Shown here: in pieces, positions 1 to 13,225 of the stretch
Layout of the letters: each line of letters begins with the position of its first letter
Position numbering within the stretch: position 1 is the stretch's first letter
Origin: Bolinopsis microptera
Lineage: Eukaryota > Ctenophora > Tentaculata > Lobata > Bolinopsidae
Reading direction: 5' to 3'
DNA: 60,000 bases
NCBI RefSeq assembly: GCF_026151205.1
Contig: NC_087072.1
Coordinates: 6,932,084-6,992,083 of the forward strand
Position numbers and translations under genes: made by a program
The notes under the pieces: model-generated
What the model saw: only the letters and a program-made list of their open reading frames with translations
Told to the model about the DNA's origin: nothing
The model's database searches: none

Positions 1-1721
1 TTTTGGTAAGATCTTGATTAGAGGTGGAAGTGGTGGGATGAGATTTTGAAATGTTTTAAGAAACGGTCTAGGAGACAAATTTAACGTGCGTCTCCTTTGA
101 TATAAAGAATTCATTTCCTTACAATACGCTCTACACTCATAATACTCATCCCCAAAGTCATAATCATACCAAATAATCTACAATAAAAAACCCCAATAAA
201 TTAATGAATAATATAGCATATACCTAATGTATACACATCCTATACACCAACCAAATCCTATCACCAATCCTACTCTCATTCATCACTACAATATACCTCG
301 CCACCTAACTAGCAACATCATCTATTACCGATTTGGACTCTCCTCCTCTAATACTAAATTTCTTTTATACTTTTTCTTATTTTTTTTTAACCCCTCCCCC
401 ACTTTTATTCTTTTTTTTAAAAACCCCCCCCTCCCTTTGTTTTATTCGTTAGACAAACAATTAGTCAAATAAAAGCTCGCATTCACCTTCACCTCCCATC
501 CTAGTCACCAAACCATTTACCTGGAGAGAGAGAGGGTTTGGTTTGTCAGTCTGTCCAGTGGAGATATCAACCATTCAAACTTAAAGTACCAGTTTTAACA
601 GTTACATGTAGTAGCACTAGCAACAAACAAAGTTTAAATGAACGTTGCTATACAAATTTACAGAGTTGGCAACATTAATTTATGTTATTAACTGGGACAG
701 ATTTATGTTGTTTTAATTAAAAGCCGTTTGCTAAATTGTTCCGAACATTATTCCGAAATTGTTTCGAACTTCTTCATAAATTGTTCCACGTTCGTGACAA
801 AGATATTTTGAGTGTGCAAAAGACAGATCGGGTAGTAGATGAAGTGAAATTGCTATGGGTAACATGTGACCCCCACCCCGCCTCCGCCCCTTCCCTAGTA
901 ACGCGCACTTCGCTCACTTTCCAGCGACTCTCACTCGCAACACCTCCCTACACTGTTTAAAACTTATATCCTTATGAATAGCGTCGAACGAGTCAAAATC
1001 ATCAAAAAAAAAAAACCATGAGATCATTTTCAAGCTTTCCCCGCTTGTCACCTACACCAGAAATGAATCCCCTACCTCCTATTACACACACATTAAATCG
1101 TCGCGTTCCCCCACCCCGATTTGCCCCAAGAAGCTTTGCGGATTGGCCAAGAACGGTTGTCAGTAGAGTAGAATGCATATGTGATGGCATAGAAATTATT
1201 CCTCGAGATTGTTTTGCTGTCCGCTCTGCCTGTGTAAGAATAATGGGCGCGATTCTACGAGCTTCAAAGTTTTGATATGCGCATCTAGTTGAGTATTTAG
1301 TATTGATGTAATGAAGAACTGAAAATGAAAAGAAAATAGGTGGGGTCAAGGCTATAAAGCTAAAAACAAGAAGATCTAGACAATGGTACACTTAACTTTC
1401 CATAAACATTTCTCCGTATCTATGTATATGCTTTACATGAATTCACATAAAAATTTAATGATGTCATGCATGATTTTTTGGTGGTTAGTTGATTGGTTGC
1501 TATTAAGGGAGGTTGATGATTTCGAATGGATCTGTCATTGTACTCGAGATGGGTCGAGATTCGATCATATATTTGTGATGATGACTATGGTAAGATGTGG
1601 TAATACAGGATCCATCGTTCACAAGAATTCACACAGAACCTCAATCCCTGTACTTGATGCTGGTGATTGTAACATTGTTAAGAACTGAGCTGTAAATGAG
1701 AGAGGTGGTATTTCAATATTT
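1..1721. other. Non-coding, AT-rich stretch with no supported gene
   Basis: Several short open frames exist on both strands (for example around 227-472 and 1002-1391), but they have no recognisable domain, overlap one another on opposite strands, and show simple-sequence composition (runs of T, C and A). No splice-site-bounded exon, RNA gene or repeat family was recognised here. Confidence 0.5.
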
Positions 1722-1751
1722 AAAGTGAAAGTGAAAGTGAAAGTGAAAGTG
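1722..1751. repeat. (AAAGTG)n microsatellite
   Basis: Five perfect tandem copies of the hexamer AAAGTG. It lies in a region without a supported gene. Confidence 0.9.
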
Positions 1752-1851
1752 GATAAAAAGTGCTGGACAAAATTGATAAGAGTGCGTGCTGTGATAGACA
1801 TTGACGGTGAATACAAATATGTAAATGAATACACCTAATTATATTTGTCAA

Positions 1852-2196
1852 TACACCCCCCCTCCTCTCTCCATAGTTTTAAAAAACGATGTTATATTTT
1901 TACAACCATCCACTACACAACAAGACACATCTCATATCCTCCCATCCGCTTCTCCCTCCCCCATCACTCTCGATTCACATCCAACACCAACACCTCCACC
2001 CACCACTCCCCACCCCCCGCATCATACCCCCATCGCCCCTCGCACTCTAACCTCTCCCCCCCCTACTCCACCCCTCCTGCTACTCAGCATCGTCCACACA
2101 CACCCCAAGCTCACAACAATCCAACACAACCATCCCCCTTTGCATCACTCTATCATCACACGATACAAACAACAAACGACCAATTCTTATCACTGA
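1852..2196. repeat. C-rich, G-poor low-complexity tract
   Basis: The + strand is dominated by C, A and T with very few G. Two overlapping + strand frames run through it, but their predicted products are Pro/Thr/Ser/His-rich and follow the base composition, so they are not taken as genes. This is the first of several C-rich, G-poor blocks in the first 7 kb. Confidence 0.7.
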
Positions 2197-3416
2197 TACT
2201 CTTACACAATTTGATCGGTTAATATAATAATATTATTATGAATCTTTTAGAATAGTTACTTTATTTATTACTACTCCTTTTTACCTGCAAATATGATATT
2301 ATCTTCTTGTTATACAATACTATAACTCTTATGTTTTTCGAAATTATTTATCCCGCCCACCCCTTCACAATCTGCTCTCCCTATTTATAAATTAATCTCT
2401 ATCTCTCGGCTATAGAGCGCTCGTTGGATACCCCTCCTAACAATTTTCATTCCAACTTCACTCTGCTTATTTACAAAACGCAACATTTTTTCCACTTCAA
2501 ACATAAACAATTCAACAATGAAAAAGATAATAAACTATTAGTAATACATATAAGTAACCTAGTTAAATAGCAAGAGACATGATTAAAAACATATAATTAC
2601 ACTTGTCAACGACACAAAGTGTAATATATAATCTAAAAAGTCTGAGAAATCTACTATATCGATATGATATAAAATACTGAGTAAGTCAGTCGTATATGTA
2701 TGGTTATCCCAAAGGTTAAATTATAACCTTCTAAAATACAAACACTAAATCATAATACAAAAAAGCGCGCCCCAACGTAAAATAATAGAACTTGTAATTC
2801 TTACATAAGCAAATAAATATTTGCAACATTTGCATACCAGATCCCCCAATCATGCACTATTTATAAATAATCCTTTTCAAATTAACTAACCCACCCACTC
2901 ACATTTGTTGTCAAAATGAGATCCAAACCACACACACACAGTTATTTAATTTTTATCTCTGCAGTTATCTTTGATAAATAGCATGCTTTTATAATCATAC
3001 TGTCTATAAAAAGCGATTAATTTAACAACATTAATAAGCCGATGACTATGCCGAAGCAAGTTTAAGTCATTAAAGATTGCAGATATAGGATACGATTAAA
3101 TTTGGATTAGAACGAAGAGAGTGCGTGTTGTATACATGACTTGTTTGTTCTTGATGATTTATATTTATTGCTTCAAGTTTGTATTTATATTCGAGACTAA
3201 AATAACATGCAAGTATTCGCATATGTGTAGATTGTTAAAACTGCAGCGTAAGTGTTCTTACAATATCTATTAGAAGAAAGTTGATGTATTATTAAAGAAA
3301 TGTGTTACAAAGAGGAGGAAGATTTGAAGAGAGTGGTGTATAATGTTATGATGGTGATTTTGGCAGCCCAGAAATTTAAAAAAAGGTATTGAATCTCTTA
3401 TATTTAATTAAATACT
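2197..3416. other. AT-rich spacer, nothing recognised
   Basis: This stretch is AT-rich, with stops in all frames and no long open frame. There is no RNA gene or clear repeat beyond short A/T runs and a short CACACACA run near 2930. Confidence 0.5.
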
Positions 3417-3672
3417 ACTACACACATAATCCCCAAAACCCACCAAAAACACCAACACCACAAAAAAACCACACAACAACCTAAAATCATCTCAACAATC
3501 CTCAAACACAACCCACAAACCCCCCACCACACCCACCCAAGTTATTCATCCACTCATCTAATAACACACCCCTACCCACCACCCACCCCCCCAACCCCCC
3601 AACCCAACCCCCCCCCCCACCCCCCCCCCCACCACCTCCATTCACTACCCTACCCCCTCAACCAACACTTGG
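3417..3672. repeat. A/C-only low-complexity tract
   Basis: The + strand is almost entirely A and C with scattered T and almost no G, ending in long C runs near 3600-3640. Its composition matches the larger tract at 5238-6755. Confidence 0.75.
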
Positions 3673-5237
3673 GCTGTGTGTATCTGTGTAACACACATAA
3701 GCTCACCAGACCTCCAAAACACATCCAATCAATATCTTAGGTTGAAATAATGTAAATGTTAAAGAAACATTTAAATTACAATGTATATACATTTAAACAC
3801 TAAAAAGAAATAAAGGCACGTCGATCTAACGTTATTCTGTTGACATGAAAGAAAACTTTCGACATGACTAACTCAATCATTAAAGTGGAACAGTCAAGAC
3901 TGACTGAGTAGACCATGCTCTTAAACACTAGTACGCCATCCATATCCGCCCCCCCCCCTCGACGGTCAACTTCCCCTCTCTAAATTTTAATCCCCGGGGC
4001 TCTCTCCGTCCTCCTCAAGCACCCCACACCAAAACTCATTAATATTCTTTTCACACCCCACCACTCCCTAGCCAACTCTCACGACTCCCTTCCCCCCCGA
4101 CGCCTCTCAACAATAAACACCACCACCTCACCAGATACCCAAGCAAGACCGACTCAAGTCTAAATTACAACACCAATACTCCCCATAGATCAATCCATCC
4201 TAGATATTACATAACCTAAAACTCACTATTAATGGGATAATATACACTTAACCCTCCTACCAGTAATACACAATATGAACACCTACTAAATAAAAATAAA
4301 CGCTATGCTTCTCGTAGATTGGGGGTAAACGTCAGGCCAATGGGGTTGTGTCAGGTTGGGGGACAATGAAACAAAAACAAAACAATGTATTATCATCATA
4401 CAAGGTATTCCTGCATAACAGTTTTTAATTTTTTTAAAAAAATGCCTCAAAACATCCGCCTAAGAAACTAAAGTATATATAAAAATCACCTAAAAGCAAG
4501 AAAATCCTCCTTGTCAAGCCGTAGATTGGCTTGAACTTATGATCACTTAAATAGAAAAAAAAATAAAGAATAATAATGTTTAAGAAAAAAAAAAATAAAT
4601 TGCAACCATGAAAAAAAGTGCTCACCCCCTTTTGTTTTTTGAACATAAGCAAAAAAAAATATTTCCTTTTTTGCCAATTTTTGTGTTTTAAAAACCCGCT
4701 TCCCCACCATTCCTACGTTATTTTTTTTTTCCCCACCAAAAAATCCCTCACAAAAAAAAAAAAATCTTCCACAATTATAAAAACTAATTAACAATATTTT
4801 TTTTTTTTTAAAATAACCCCCCCACTACAAATATTTTAAAATCATACCATTTTATTTTTATTACCCCCCGAAGTTTTTTCTAACATTTAATTTTTTAACA
4901 ATAATACGCCTTAATTCCCATTCAAATCACCGACTACACACCTATCCCTATAACACCTGCCCAAAATCCCACCCACTCATCAATTAACATCCCTTATCCA
5001 TTCCCTTCCAAACAACCACCATCATCCCCAACCTAAACCACACAACCTCCACCCCCAACCACACACAAAACCACCACCTAAAAAAAAAAAGAAATCCCAC
5101 CCACCCCTTCTATTAACACCCACCTTAACCATAAAAAAAAAACAAAAAAAAAAATAATAAACAAACCCCCCCTAAACAACAAACAAAAAAAAAAACTCCC
5201 CACCCCAACCCAACCACCCCCTACACCACAACCCACG
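3673..5237. other. AT-rich spacer grading into a G-poor tract
   Basis: No gene is supported. From about 4430 the sequence is rich in A, T and C homopolymers, and G becomes very rare after about 4930. Two - strand frames around 4434-4794 encode Phe/Lys-rich peptides that follow the poly-A/poly-T composition and are not called. Confidence 0.5.
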
Positions 5238-5996
5238 CAAACACAACAAACCCCCTCACCATCCTACACCCCACTAACACCTAAACCCCACCACCAAAAA
5301 CCAAACAACACAACAAACCCCCACAATACAAAAACAACCCCTCCCCAAACCCCAACCCCCCACCAAAACACCACAAACTCCACCCATACAACCCCCCCCA
5401 CCACCCCACAAAACAAACACCCAACACCACAAACCACAACACCATCCACAACCCACACACCCCCCAAACCCCAACAACACCCCCCCCCCCCCCAACCCCC
5501 CCCCACCCCCCCCCCCCCACCCCCCCCCCCCCCCCCCACACCACAAACTCCCCCCACCCCCACCACAACCCCCCACCCCCCCAAAACCAAAAACACAACC
5601 CTCAACCCCACACCCCAAAAACACACACCCAAACCCAAAACCCACCCTCAACTACCCCTATGCCACCCCCCCCCCCCCCCCCACCTCCCACCCCCAAACC
5701 CCCCCACACCCACCCCCAACCATCCCCCCAATCTCCAAAACAAATACAACACAACAACACTCAACAACCCAACCCACCCCACCCAACTACCCCACCCCCC
5801 ACACCCCAATCCCCCACCAACACCCCCCCCCCCCAACCCACCACTCACCCCCCCCCCCCCCACCCCACCCACCCCCACCAAACACCACCAACCACCACAC
5901 ACCCCCCCACCCCCCCCCCCCCCCCCACACCCCCCCCCCCCCCCCCCCCCCACACCACCACAACCCAACACCACCACCCCCCCCCACCCACCCCCC

Positions 5997-6046
<50 letters not shown>

Positions 6047-6074
6047 ACCCCACACCCCCCCCCCCCCCCCCCCC

Positions 6075-6105
<31 letters not shown>

Positions 6106-6251
6106 ACCACCCCCCCCCCCCCCCCCCCCCCCCACCCCCCCCCCCCCCCCCCCCACCCCCACCCCCCCCCCCCCCCCCCCCCACCCCCCCCCCCCCCAAC
6201 ACACCCCCCCCACCCCCCCCCCCCCCCCCCCCCCCCACACCCCCAACTCCC

Positions 6252-6291
<40 letters not shown>

Positions 6292-6374
6292 ACCCCCCCC
6301 CCCCACCCCCCCCCCCCCCCCCCCCACCCCCCCCCCCCCCCCCCCCCCCCCCACCCCCTCCCCCCCCTCCCACC

Positions 6375-6414
<40 letters not shown>

Positions 6415-6755
6415 ACCCCCACCCCCCCCACAACACACCCCCCCCCCCCCACCCCCCCCCCCCCCCCACACCCAACCAACCAACCAACCCCCACACCCAA
6501 AACCCCCCCCACCCCCCACACCACACCACACACACAACCACCAAAAAATAAACAACAACCACAACACCAAAAAACAAAACCACCACCTCAACCCCAACAA
6601 CCACAATCAACACCACACACACACACACCCCACACCCCACCCTACACCACCCTACCTAAACACACCACAACTTCCCACCCAACAACACCCCCACACACCA
6701 ACAAACACTTATAACAACCTCTCAAACAACATCAATCCCCACTCCCCCACCCATA
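5238..6755. repeat. Strand-asymmetric C/A tract with one G in about 1.5 kb
   Basis: Only one G (position 5662) is seen on the + strand between 5238 and 6755; 5663-6755 has none. Between about 5800 and 6480 the sequence is poly-C punctuated by single A or CA. Open frames on both strands translate to poly-Pro (+) or poly-Gly (-) and are compositional, not genes. It could be a real pyrimidine-rich satellite expansion or a consensus artefact of homopolymer-prone long reads; the sequence alone cannot decide. Confidence 0.9.
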
Positions 6756-6862
6756 GGTTTCATTCCAACAAAAACCCCCCAACCCCCCCACCTCACCCAA
6801 CCACACTACCCCAAACACAAACATAATCTATACCATATAAATCATCTTTCTATCAAACACAC

Positions 6863-6889
6863 ACCCCCCCCCACCCCCCCCCCCCCCCC

Positions 6890-6979
<90 letters not shown>

Positions 6980-7050
6980 CCCCCCCCCCACCCCACTCCT
7001 ATTGGAGTGTACTACCTTTATCCCCCCCCCCCCCCCCCCCCCCCCCCCCC
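6863..7050. repeat. Poly-C tracts, including an 88-base C run
   Basis: The run at 6891-6978 is 88 consecutive C, followed after a 43-base unique spacer by a 29-base C run (7022-7050). On the - strand this is a very long G run with obvious G-quadruplex potential. Runs of this length are hard to sequence, so the length is unreliable. Confidence 0.9.
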
Positions 7051-8277
7051 TTGCTTAAACATAAAAAAGTACTCAAACCCCTAAAAACAAACACCCACAA
7101 ACCCTCCATTATAAACTGCCTAATACCTCTTAACTCATTTGAAATGAGCCATTTTCGAAACGCCACACTCCTTTTTACCCCCCAACCATCCTCCTTCCCA
7201 TATAATATATCATTCTGATAAAACGCACCCATTGTAGTTGACGTCGCTGTTGCCGAGATCTAGCACGTGCACATATCTGTATCTACCCTCGTTTACCCCA
7301 CTCTAATCCTCTTACCTTTATCCCCACTCTCTTTATAAGAAAAACCCTGTAATCATATATTATCTGGACTTTTTGGAATTAGTCAGATGCGTCTTGAATC
7401 GGTTTTTAATACTATAATCAAAGCACATACTAATCTGTTACATTTATCTATTCATTAAGTTCTGAGATCTACAAGTATGAGCACAGACTGTCGGCCTTTT
7501 TGTAATTTATTACAGTAACAATTTTTGTAACTGATGTGTAATATACTGCACGCAGATTGAACTTTGATTTATTTATTATTCGTGTATGTATTTCTGTGTA
7601 AATTTAATTTTATTCTTATTCTAATTCTAATTCTAATCAGAAACTTGATCAGGGCTTCCAAATTATTTTTAGTATCTATTACGTAGTGTAGCACACTAGG
7701 TGTACCTGGCGCATCGATCTATTACTGGTAGGTAGGTTTTACAAATAAAAGACGTTATAATTTGGAGTTTTGTCGGAAAAGATGAAATTCTAGAAAACTA
7801 CTAGAATGTAATCCACAGAACTGATCTCAAAACTATATCGTGACTCGTGATGAATCTAAATCTTGTGAGGACAATGGTCATGTGACATGAAAGTGGAATG
7901 TTGTGAGCAGATAATGGGGACAAACTCTTTCAACAAGGTGAACTAGAGCGGTAATGAGAAATGGGTTGGTGGTCACGTGATGCATGGAACTAGGTTAATG
8001 GTGGATCTAATTATTGAGTGAAGCTTTTTGGTTGAAGTGAAATGCGTCTACAAAAACTTAATGAAAGTATGAAACTAATTGCTGGGAAATGTGCTCTTAT
8101 ACGTTTTTAAGGTGCTGTCTGTTGTTTCTAATGGAAAGTTGAGTTCTAATTTTAGAAACAAATATTTTAAAGTGGCTGTTCTACCTACAACCCACAAGTA
8201 AAACATGCCTGCTTGCACTGCTGTCGTAGTTATTTCACAAATAAAATAGTGGTTCGTATTTCTATCTTCATATTACC
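7051..8277. other. AT-rich spacer, nothing recognised
   Basis: This is ordinary AT-rich sequence with no long open frame, no recognisable exon and no RNA gene. A short (TTCTAA)-like run lies near 7616-7636. Confidence 0.5.
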
Positions 8278-8422
8278 CAGGGACAAAGGAAATCGCGGCA
8301 TGTACGGAATCGCGATTTTCCATTATATGCGACAAATTTTATGTTTAGTTAATGTATAGTCTTGTTAAAAATAGCGGTTTATCGCGATTTTGGCAATAAT
8401 AATCGGAGATCTTTTGTCCCTG
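8278..8422. mobile_element. 145-bp hAT-type MITE with 8-bp target duplication
   Basis: The element begins CAGGGACAAAGGA and ends with the inverted counterpart (TTTTGTCCCTG). It is flanked by a perfect 8-bp direct repeat, ATATTACC, at 8270-8277 and 8423-8430. An 8-bp duplication and termini starting with CAGGG are established marks of hAT-superfamily transposons. There is no coding capacity, so it must have been moved by a transposase encoded elsewhere. Two internal ATCGCGATTT-like motifs (near 8310 and 8380) may be subterminal repeats. Confidence 0.88.
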
Positions 8423-8430
8423 ATATTACC

Positions 8431-11400
8431 TGGGTATGGGACTGAGTTAAGAGCAAAATCACAGTATCTCTTTTTCCTAGTCAGCTTTCTAGAAGGATGT
8501 AATACTTATCCGACTTTACCTATGGGCAATTAAGATAATAATTAGAAGATTACGTCTTTCATTAGATGTTCATCTGGTAAAGATATTTTTATTTTTTATA
8601 TATATTTATATATATACCAAACCTATTATTTGTATTCTGTATTCATGTATAAATTGTATTTTTAGTAAGATTACTGATATTATATCATAGTTTGTCAAAC
8701 ATACAATCAAAGATTTTAAAAACATTATCTTTTCAAATATGAGATAAAATGCTGTAACGTTGATTCATGTATGGTAGTTATTTGTTATCACTGCAAAATG
8801 GTACGATATAAGAGTTTTACAGGGTGTTGCAAAGATCGTGTCCAAATTTTGAATTGGCTCTCAAAATCTAACAATTGAGGCTCAAAGTTTATTTTGTTTC
8901 AAATCGTAGACAAATTTTTAACATTTAAAATACCTTTTTGTTTTTATACCCTTCATGTCAAATATTTGTTTTACTTTCAAGTTTGTTCAACAAGTCTTTG
9001 TCTGCCTCACGCAACTTGTCGCACGTTTACCACTCACTAAAGGGTTCATTTCACAGATCAGTCATTGCTTATTAAAATTGAGCCGTAATTTCAAGCGCAT
9101 ATCACCAGTTAATATCTTCAATCCTGATTTCACGCATTCCATTCTTAATATGAAGATTTTTAGTGTATTTTTTCCTATAATGTTTATTTTAAACGTAATA
9201 GTAAATATTATGTACAAACTATTAGTAATAGTATATTAGTGATTATTAGTACCTTGAATACTCATACAAGTTCCCTGCAACCATCTACCATACCTGACCT
9301 TCCAATGTATCTCCGGTACGTGTGGTTGCCAGGTACGGCGACCTACATAACGTACTTGTCTCTGTAGACACATTACCTATTGCTGGTGATAGTCCTGGGA
9401 CCGGCACCGAGCTAAACGTGCCTTGTGTCAGGACCGTTCACTTCTTGTGCCATCTCGACAGGTGCATGGGATTATTATACTGTTTAATTTAGTTTTACCG
9501 TGGAATGATGTAAAACAGTTTTAACATTTTTGAATACAAAATTCTAGAAATAAACGTGGAAGTGGCAAAGGAGAAAAATGGAAGTTCTTATTTCTATCTC
9601 TTACGACACTTTGTATAGTCGGTAGGTATGATAAGATGTCTGGGATAATGACACCTCATACTCTCCTCCCTGTTGTGAGCATCTCGACTTGTATATCCTC
9701 AAGGAAGAGCGTTACACTGCGCTTACTACTCTGTCGATCATGTAACAAGCAGGTTGGAGTGGTATTGGATTTCTGCGGGTATGATCCACAAGCAGGGTAT
9801 ATTCTACTCCTCGTGTCACTTCACCTCCATTGCTGTTATTGCTGCTAAGGGCTGCTAATATCCATTGTTTTTATGAAGAATCTGTGCTTTTTATCTCGTT
9901 TACATCGATTCGACCCAGACGGGCTCAGGGCGGTAAGCAAGTTGCGGATCAGATCGATACGCGGCCTCAAAAAAAACGTCGCTGGAGGCCGGGTCTTCTC
10001 ATGGTCCATAATTTGGATAGGTTCCGACCGGGGACTCGGAGAAAAAGGGACTTCTCCCACCTGGGAAACACTGTTATCAGTTTAAAATTAAATCGGGAAT
10101 TTAAGGGGGTTAATATTATGGAGTTATGACTTTTACTCAGCAATTGCTAATTACTTGAATAGGAAATTTTTAAAGGGACCTTCAACTCTTTAAAACAATA
10201 AAAAAAAAAGTATAAAGAAAAAGGGGAAAGGAAGGGAATGAACCCAATACCAGAAGTGAACCCCACCAAAAGAAAAAATGACCCTTGGGTAGCCCGGGTA
10301 AAATAAAGTAACTGAACGAAATTTTAAAAAAAGCGGAAGGAAAAAAGGAGAGGGGAAAAATGCTTTTGTGAACATCATCAGAAAGATTTGGGCACACGGT
10401 TTCGGGGTTTAAATACTGTCGGTTTAAGTCCCAAGACCCCAAAGCAATCACGTCAGTGATCATTTTCACGTTAAATGTGATGTCAAGGAGTCTTACATCA
10501 AGGTTCGTATTTGTACAAAAATAAGGTCGGTCTTTCAGAAGTTTTGAATTTATCTTCGGAGTCTGTATTATAAATCTTAAAAGAAGTGTCCTAAAAAGGG
10601 GTTTTGGGTAGAACACAGAAAAGAATAAGGTCAGAGATAATGAAGAGTAACGAAGGACCGCCCTTTAAAAAACTTTATAACCAAAAACAAAAAAGGGGAA
10701 ATATTACTGTTAAAAAATGTGTACATGCCCACGGGAAATTAAAAAAGTCATCAAGTTTGTTGAAAAGTTTGGGTTGCAGTGCCCGGGAGTTATCATCAAA
10801 TTTTGGTCGAGAAAGTTTAGGATTTTTGTCGTCACCACCCTCTCCATAAGGGGGGGTAGGGGGAAAAAAGGGACCGGTTTGGGGTTAGAGAAATGCAAAT
10901 ATTTCATGGGTTTGAGGTCGTCACAATCTGCGTTTCTTGAGAAGTTTTGCGAGACCGAACTTCTTTTTTTTGATTAGGGTGCCATGTAGTTGAATTAAAC
11001 TTCCCTAAAAAATCAGCGAACTGGCTACTAGATTTCCCCCCAGGGGAAAAACCCTTTCTTTGTCTTAAAATCTGATCCCCAAAACAAAAAAAAGGTTTAA
11101 ACAAATAAATTAAATAGTGTTTTGGTTTTCAGGGGAAAAAACCAAAAAAGTACCCGTTATTTCCTTTTTAGAAAAAAAATTGTTGTTCTTACAAGAAAAC
11201 AAATAAATTTATTCGTTTTAAAAAAAGGGAATCTATTAGTGAAAAGCAGTGACGTACAACCTGAAGGTCTAGATTGGTATACGAGTGGTAAAGTCGTTCT
11301 GCATATTAAAAATCTTATTAGGAGCCTTTCCGGGGAACTTTTTTGACTTTAAATGCCCCAGTCGCAGTTAATTCTTTTGTTGTAGATAGAGTTCAGTTTG

Positions 11401-13147
11401 AAAAGTATCTTTTAAAACTTTTAAGCTTGTTGACTAAACGATATTGCTTTTGTGTACATTTATCCCCCGCTATAAATTAGATTATAAATTCTTGTGAAGT
11501 TTAGGGGAAACCCAAAAAATTTTCGGTAGACAAAGGTTGTCCCCGAAAAACGAAAATTAAATTTTTTAAGAATTCACATGTTCCGAATAATATCATCTCT
11601 ACGAGTTTAAACCCGGGGTGTAAGTAAATTGCCACACACTTAGAAAGTGGATCGTGCCAAAGTTCGTTGGGAAAGGGGTTAAAGATTTTAAAAATTCTTT
11701 CAGAAAAACATAAATTATTGAAGCTTTATTACGGAGCAAATAAATAAAAAAAAAAGAAAACTGCGAGATAAATTTAAATCATCCCCTTTTTAAAATGGAA
11801 TTGTAGGGGGTGAATTTTAGGGGGGGAGGAGAGGAAGTTAAGGCGAGGGGAAGATGGGGGACCTACTTTTTCCCCTCCCGGAAAATTTCCCAAAAATGAA
11901 AGTCCCTGTTTCCTCCATACGGGTGGCGAAGTTGGGGAAAACTCTTTAGGGTCTCCAAAATTTGCTAGGGGGAACAGACACGGGTTCCCCAAATTTGGTA
12001 CCGAATCATGATGCCTCTTAATTTCCCCGTGTCAAAGAAAGCAAGGTCACCGGTGTGTGTGGCTAGGGGATACAAAAGGTTACTGGAACAGGGGGGAATC
12101 CCTTCCGGATGGAGGAAATATAGAATTTCATGATTTAAGGAAATTTTTATAAATTAAAAAAATTTCGCCCGACAGGAATTCGTATTATAGTAAACTTTTT
12201 AAGGGAAGGGAAAAGGGGTAAGGTTTGGAGGGAGAAAACAAGATCTAATTTACGAATGCTGATCTTGGGTTTACAAATATTTAGAACAAAGTAAAAATGA
12301 AAACCCTATTTAAAGAGGTTTTAGGGAAAGAAGTCTGTCTTGGGCCCCAAAAATTTTTAAACAAGGAAATGGGCTCCCTTTGCGAGGGAAAAAGAGTAAG
12401 TTGTTGAGCTCGCCTTTTTGAAAAGGTACTTTAGGATTCTGGAGATTTCTATTTTGCATCATCAGTCATGTCAAATTATCATTTTTAAATTTAAAATTTT
12501 TTCGTGATTTATTTTTGAAGCTGTAATTTTTAAATCTAATGTCCCATAAAAACTTTAATTAATTGTTTGTCCCTTTTTTTTCCTTCCTCTTTTTCCCTTT
12601 TCTCCCTTTAGTTTTTAAATTTTTTGCATAAATGGCTAACAACACTTTTAATGCTAATACCAAAAAACAAGTGGGGGGTGGATCGTTGGAACCTTAAAAC
12701 GATTTACCCGCAATTCCCGTCGAAACCCGGGACCATACTTTCATGTACAACTCTACAAAGCTCCCAATAGCTGATGACAATTTTCTCATATGACAAGTTT
12801 CTTCTTTTTTCCCCCTTTAAATCAAAGATTAGTACATTTTAGCTTATGATTAATTTATATTTTACCTATAGTTTACTTAGTACTATCGAAAAATGAAAAT
12901 TTTTTTAAAAAATTATTTCTATTAAATTTAGATTTTTATGTGTACAGTCTAGAGGAACACAGAAGAGCAATAACGGTTTTCTAAGGCAGGGGATTTAGGG
13001 TTTACAGTAGGTGCAATCTAAGACTTCAACAAAATTAAGACTTGTAAATTTACATCGCAAATTCAGCACTAGACTAGCATGGATAGCTAGGTATTAAGAA
13101 TTGTTGGTAGCCGAAGTGTGGGTTCCTAGTTGGAGTACACTACTATT
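8431..13147. other. No supported gene; homopolymer-rich block inside
   Basis: Short frames (8955-9239, 9636-10129, 10604-10977, 11122-11346 and others) have no recognisable domain and no convincing splice context. From about 10190 to 12800 the sequence is unusually full of runs of four or more identical bases (aaaa, gggg, cccc, tttt), unlike its neighbours. That looks either like decayed sequence or like poor consensus quality. Confidence 0.45.
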
Positions 13148-13225
13148 AAAGTGCGGGTACGCAAAGTGCGGGTACATAAAGTGCGGGGTACGCAAAGTGC
13201 GGGGTACATAAAGTGCGGGTACATA
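13148..13225. repeat. Five-copy 15/16-bp tandem repeat
   Basis: The unit is AAAGTGCGGGTAC followed alternately by GC or AT, and copies 3 and 4 carry one extra G. The alternation GC, AT, GC, AT, AT suggests that the duplicating unit was a dimer. Related GGGTACATACC copies recur near 13450-13490. Confidence 0.85.

Noticed and set aside
5264-6826. Several long open frames (up to 388 codons) on both strands
   Set aside because: They encode poly-Pro or poly-Gly read from the C/A tract; the openness follows from the lack of G and T, not from coding.
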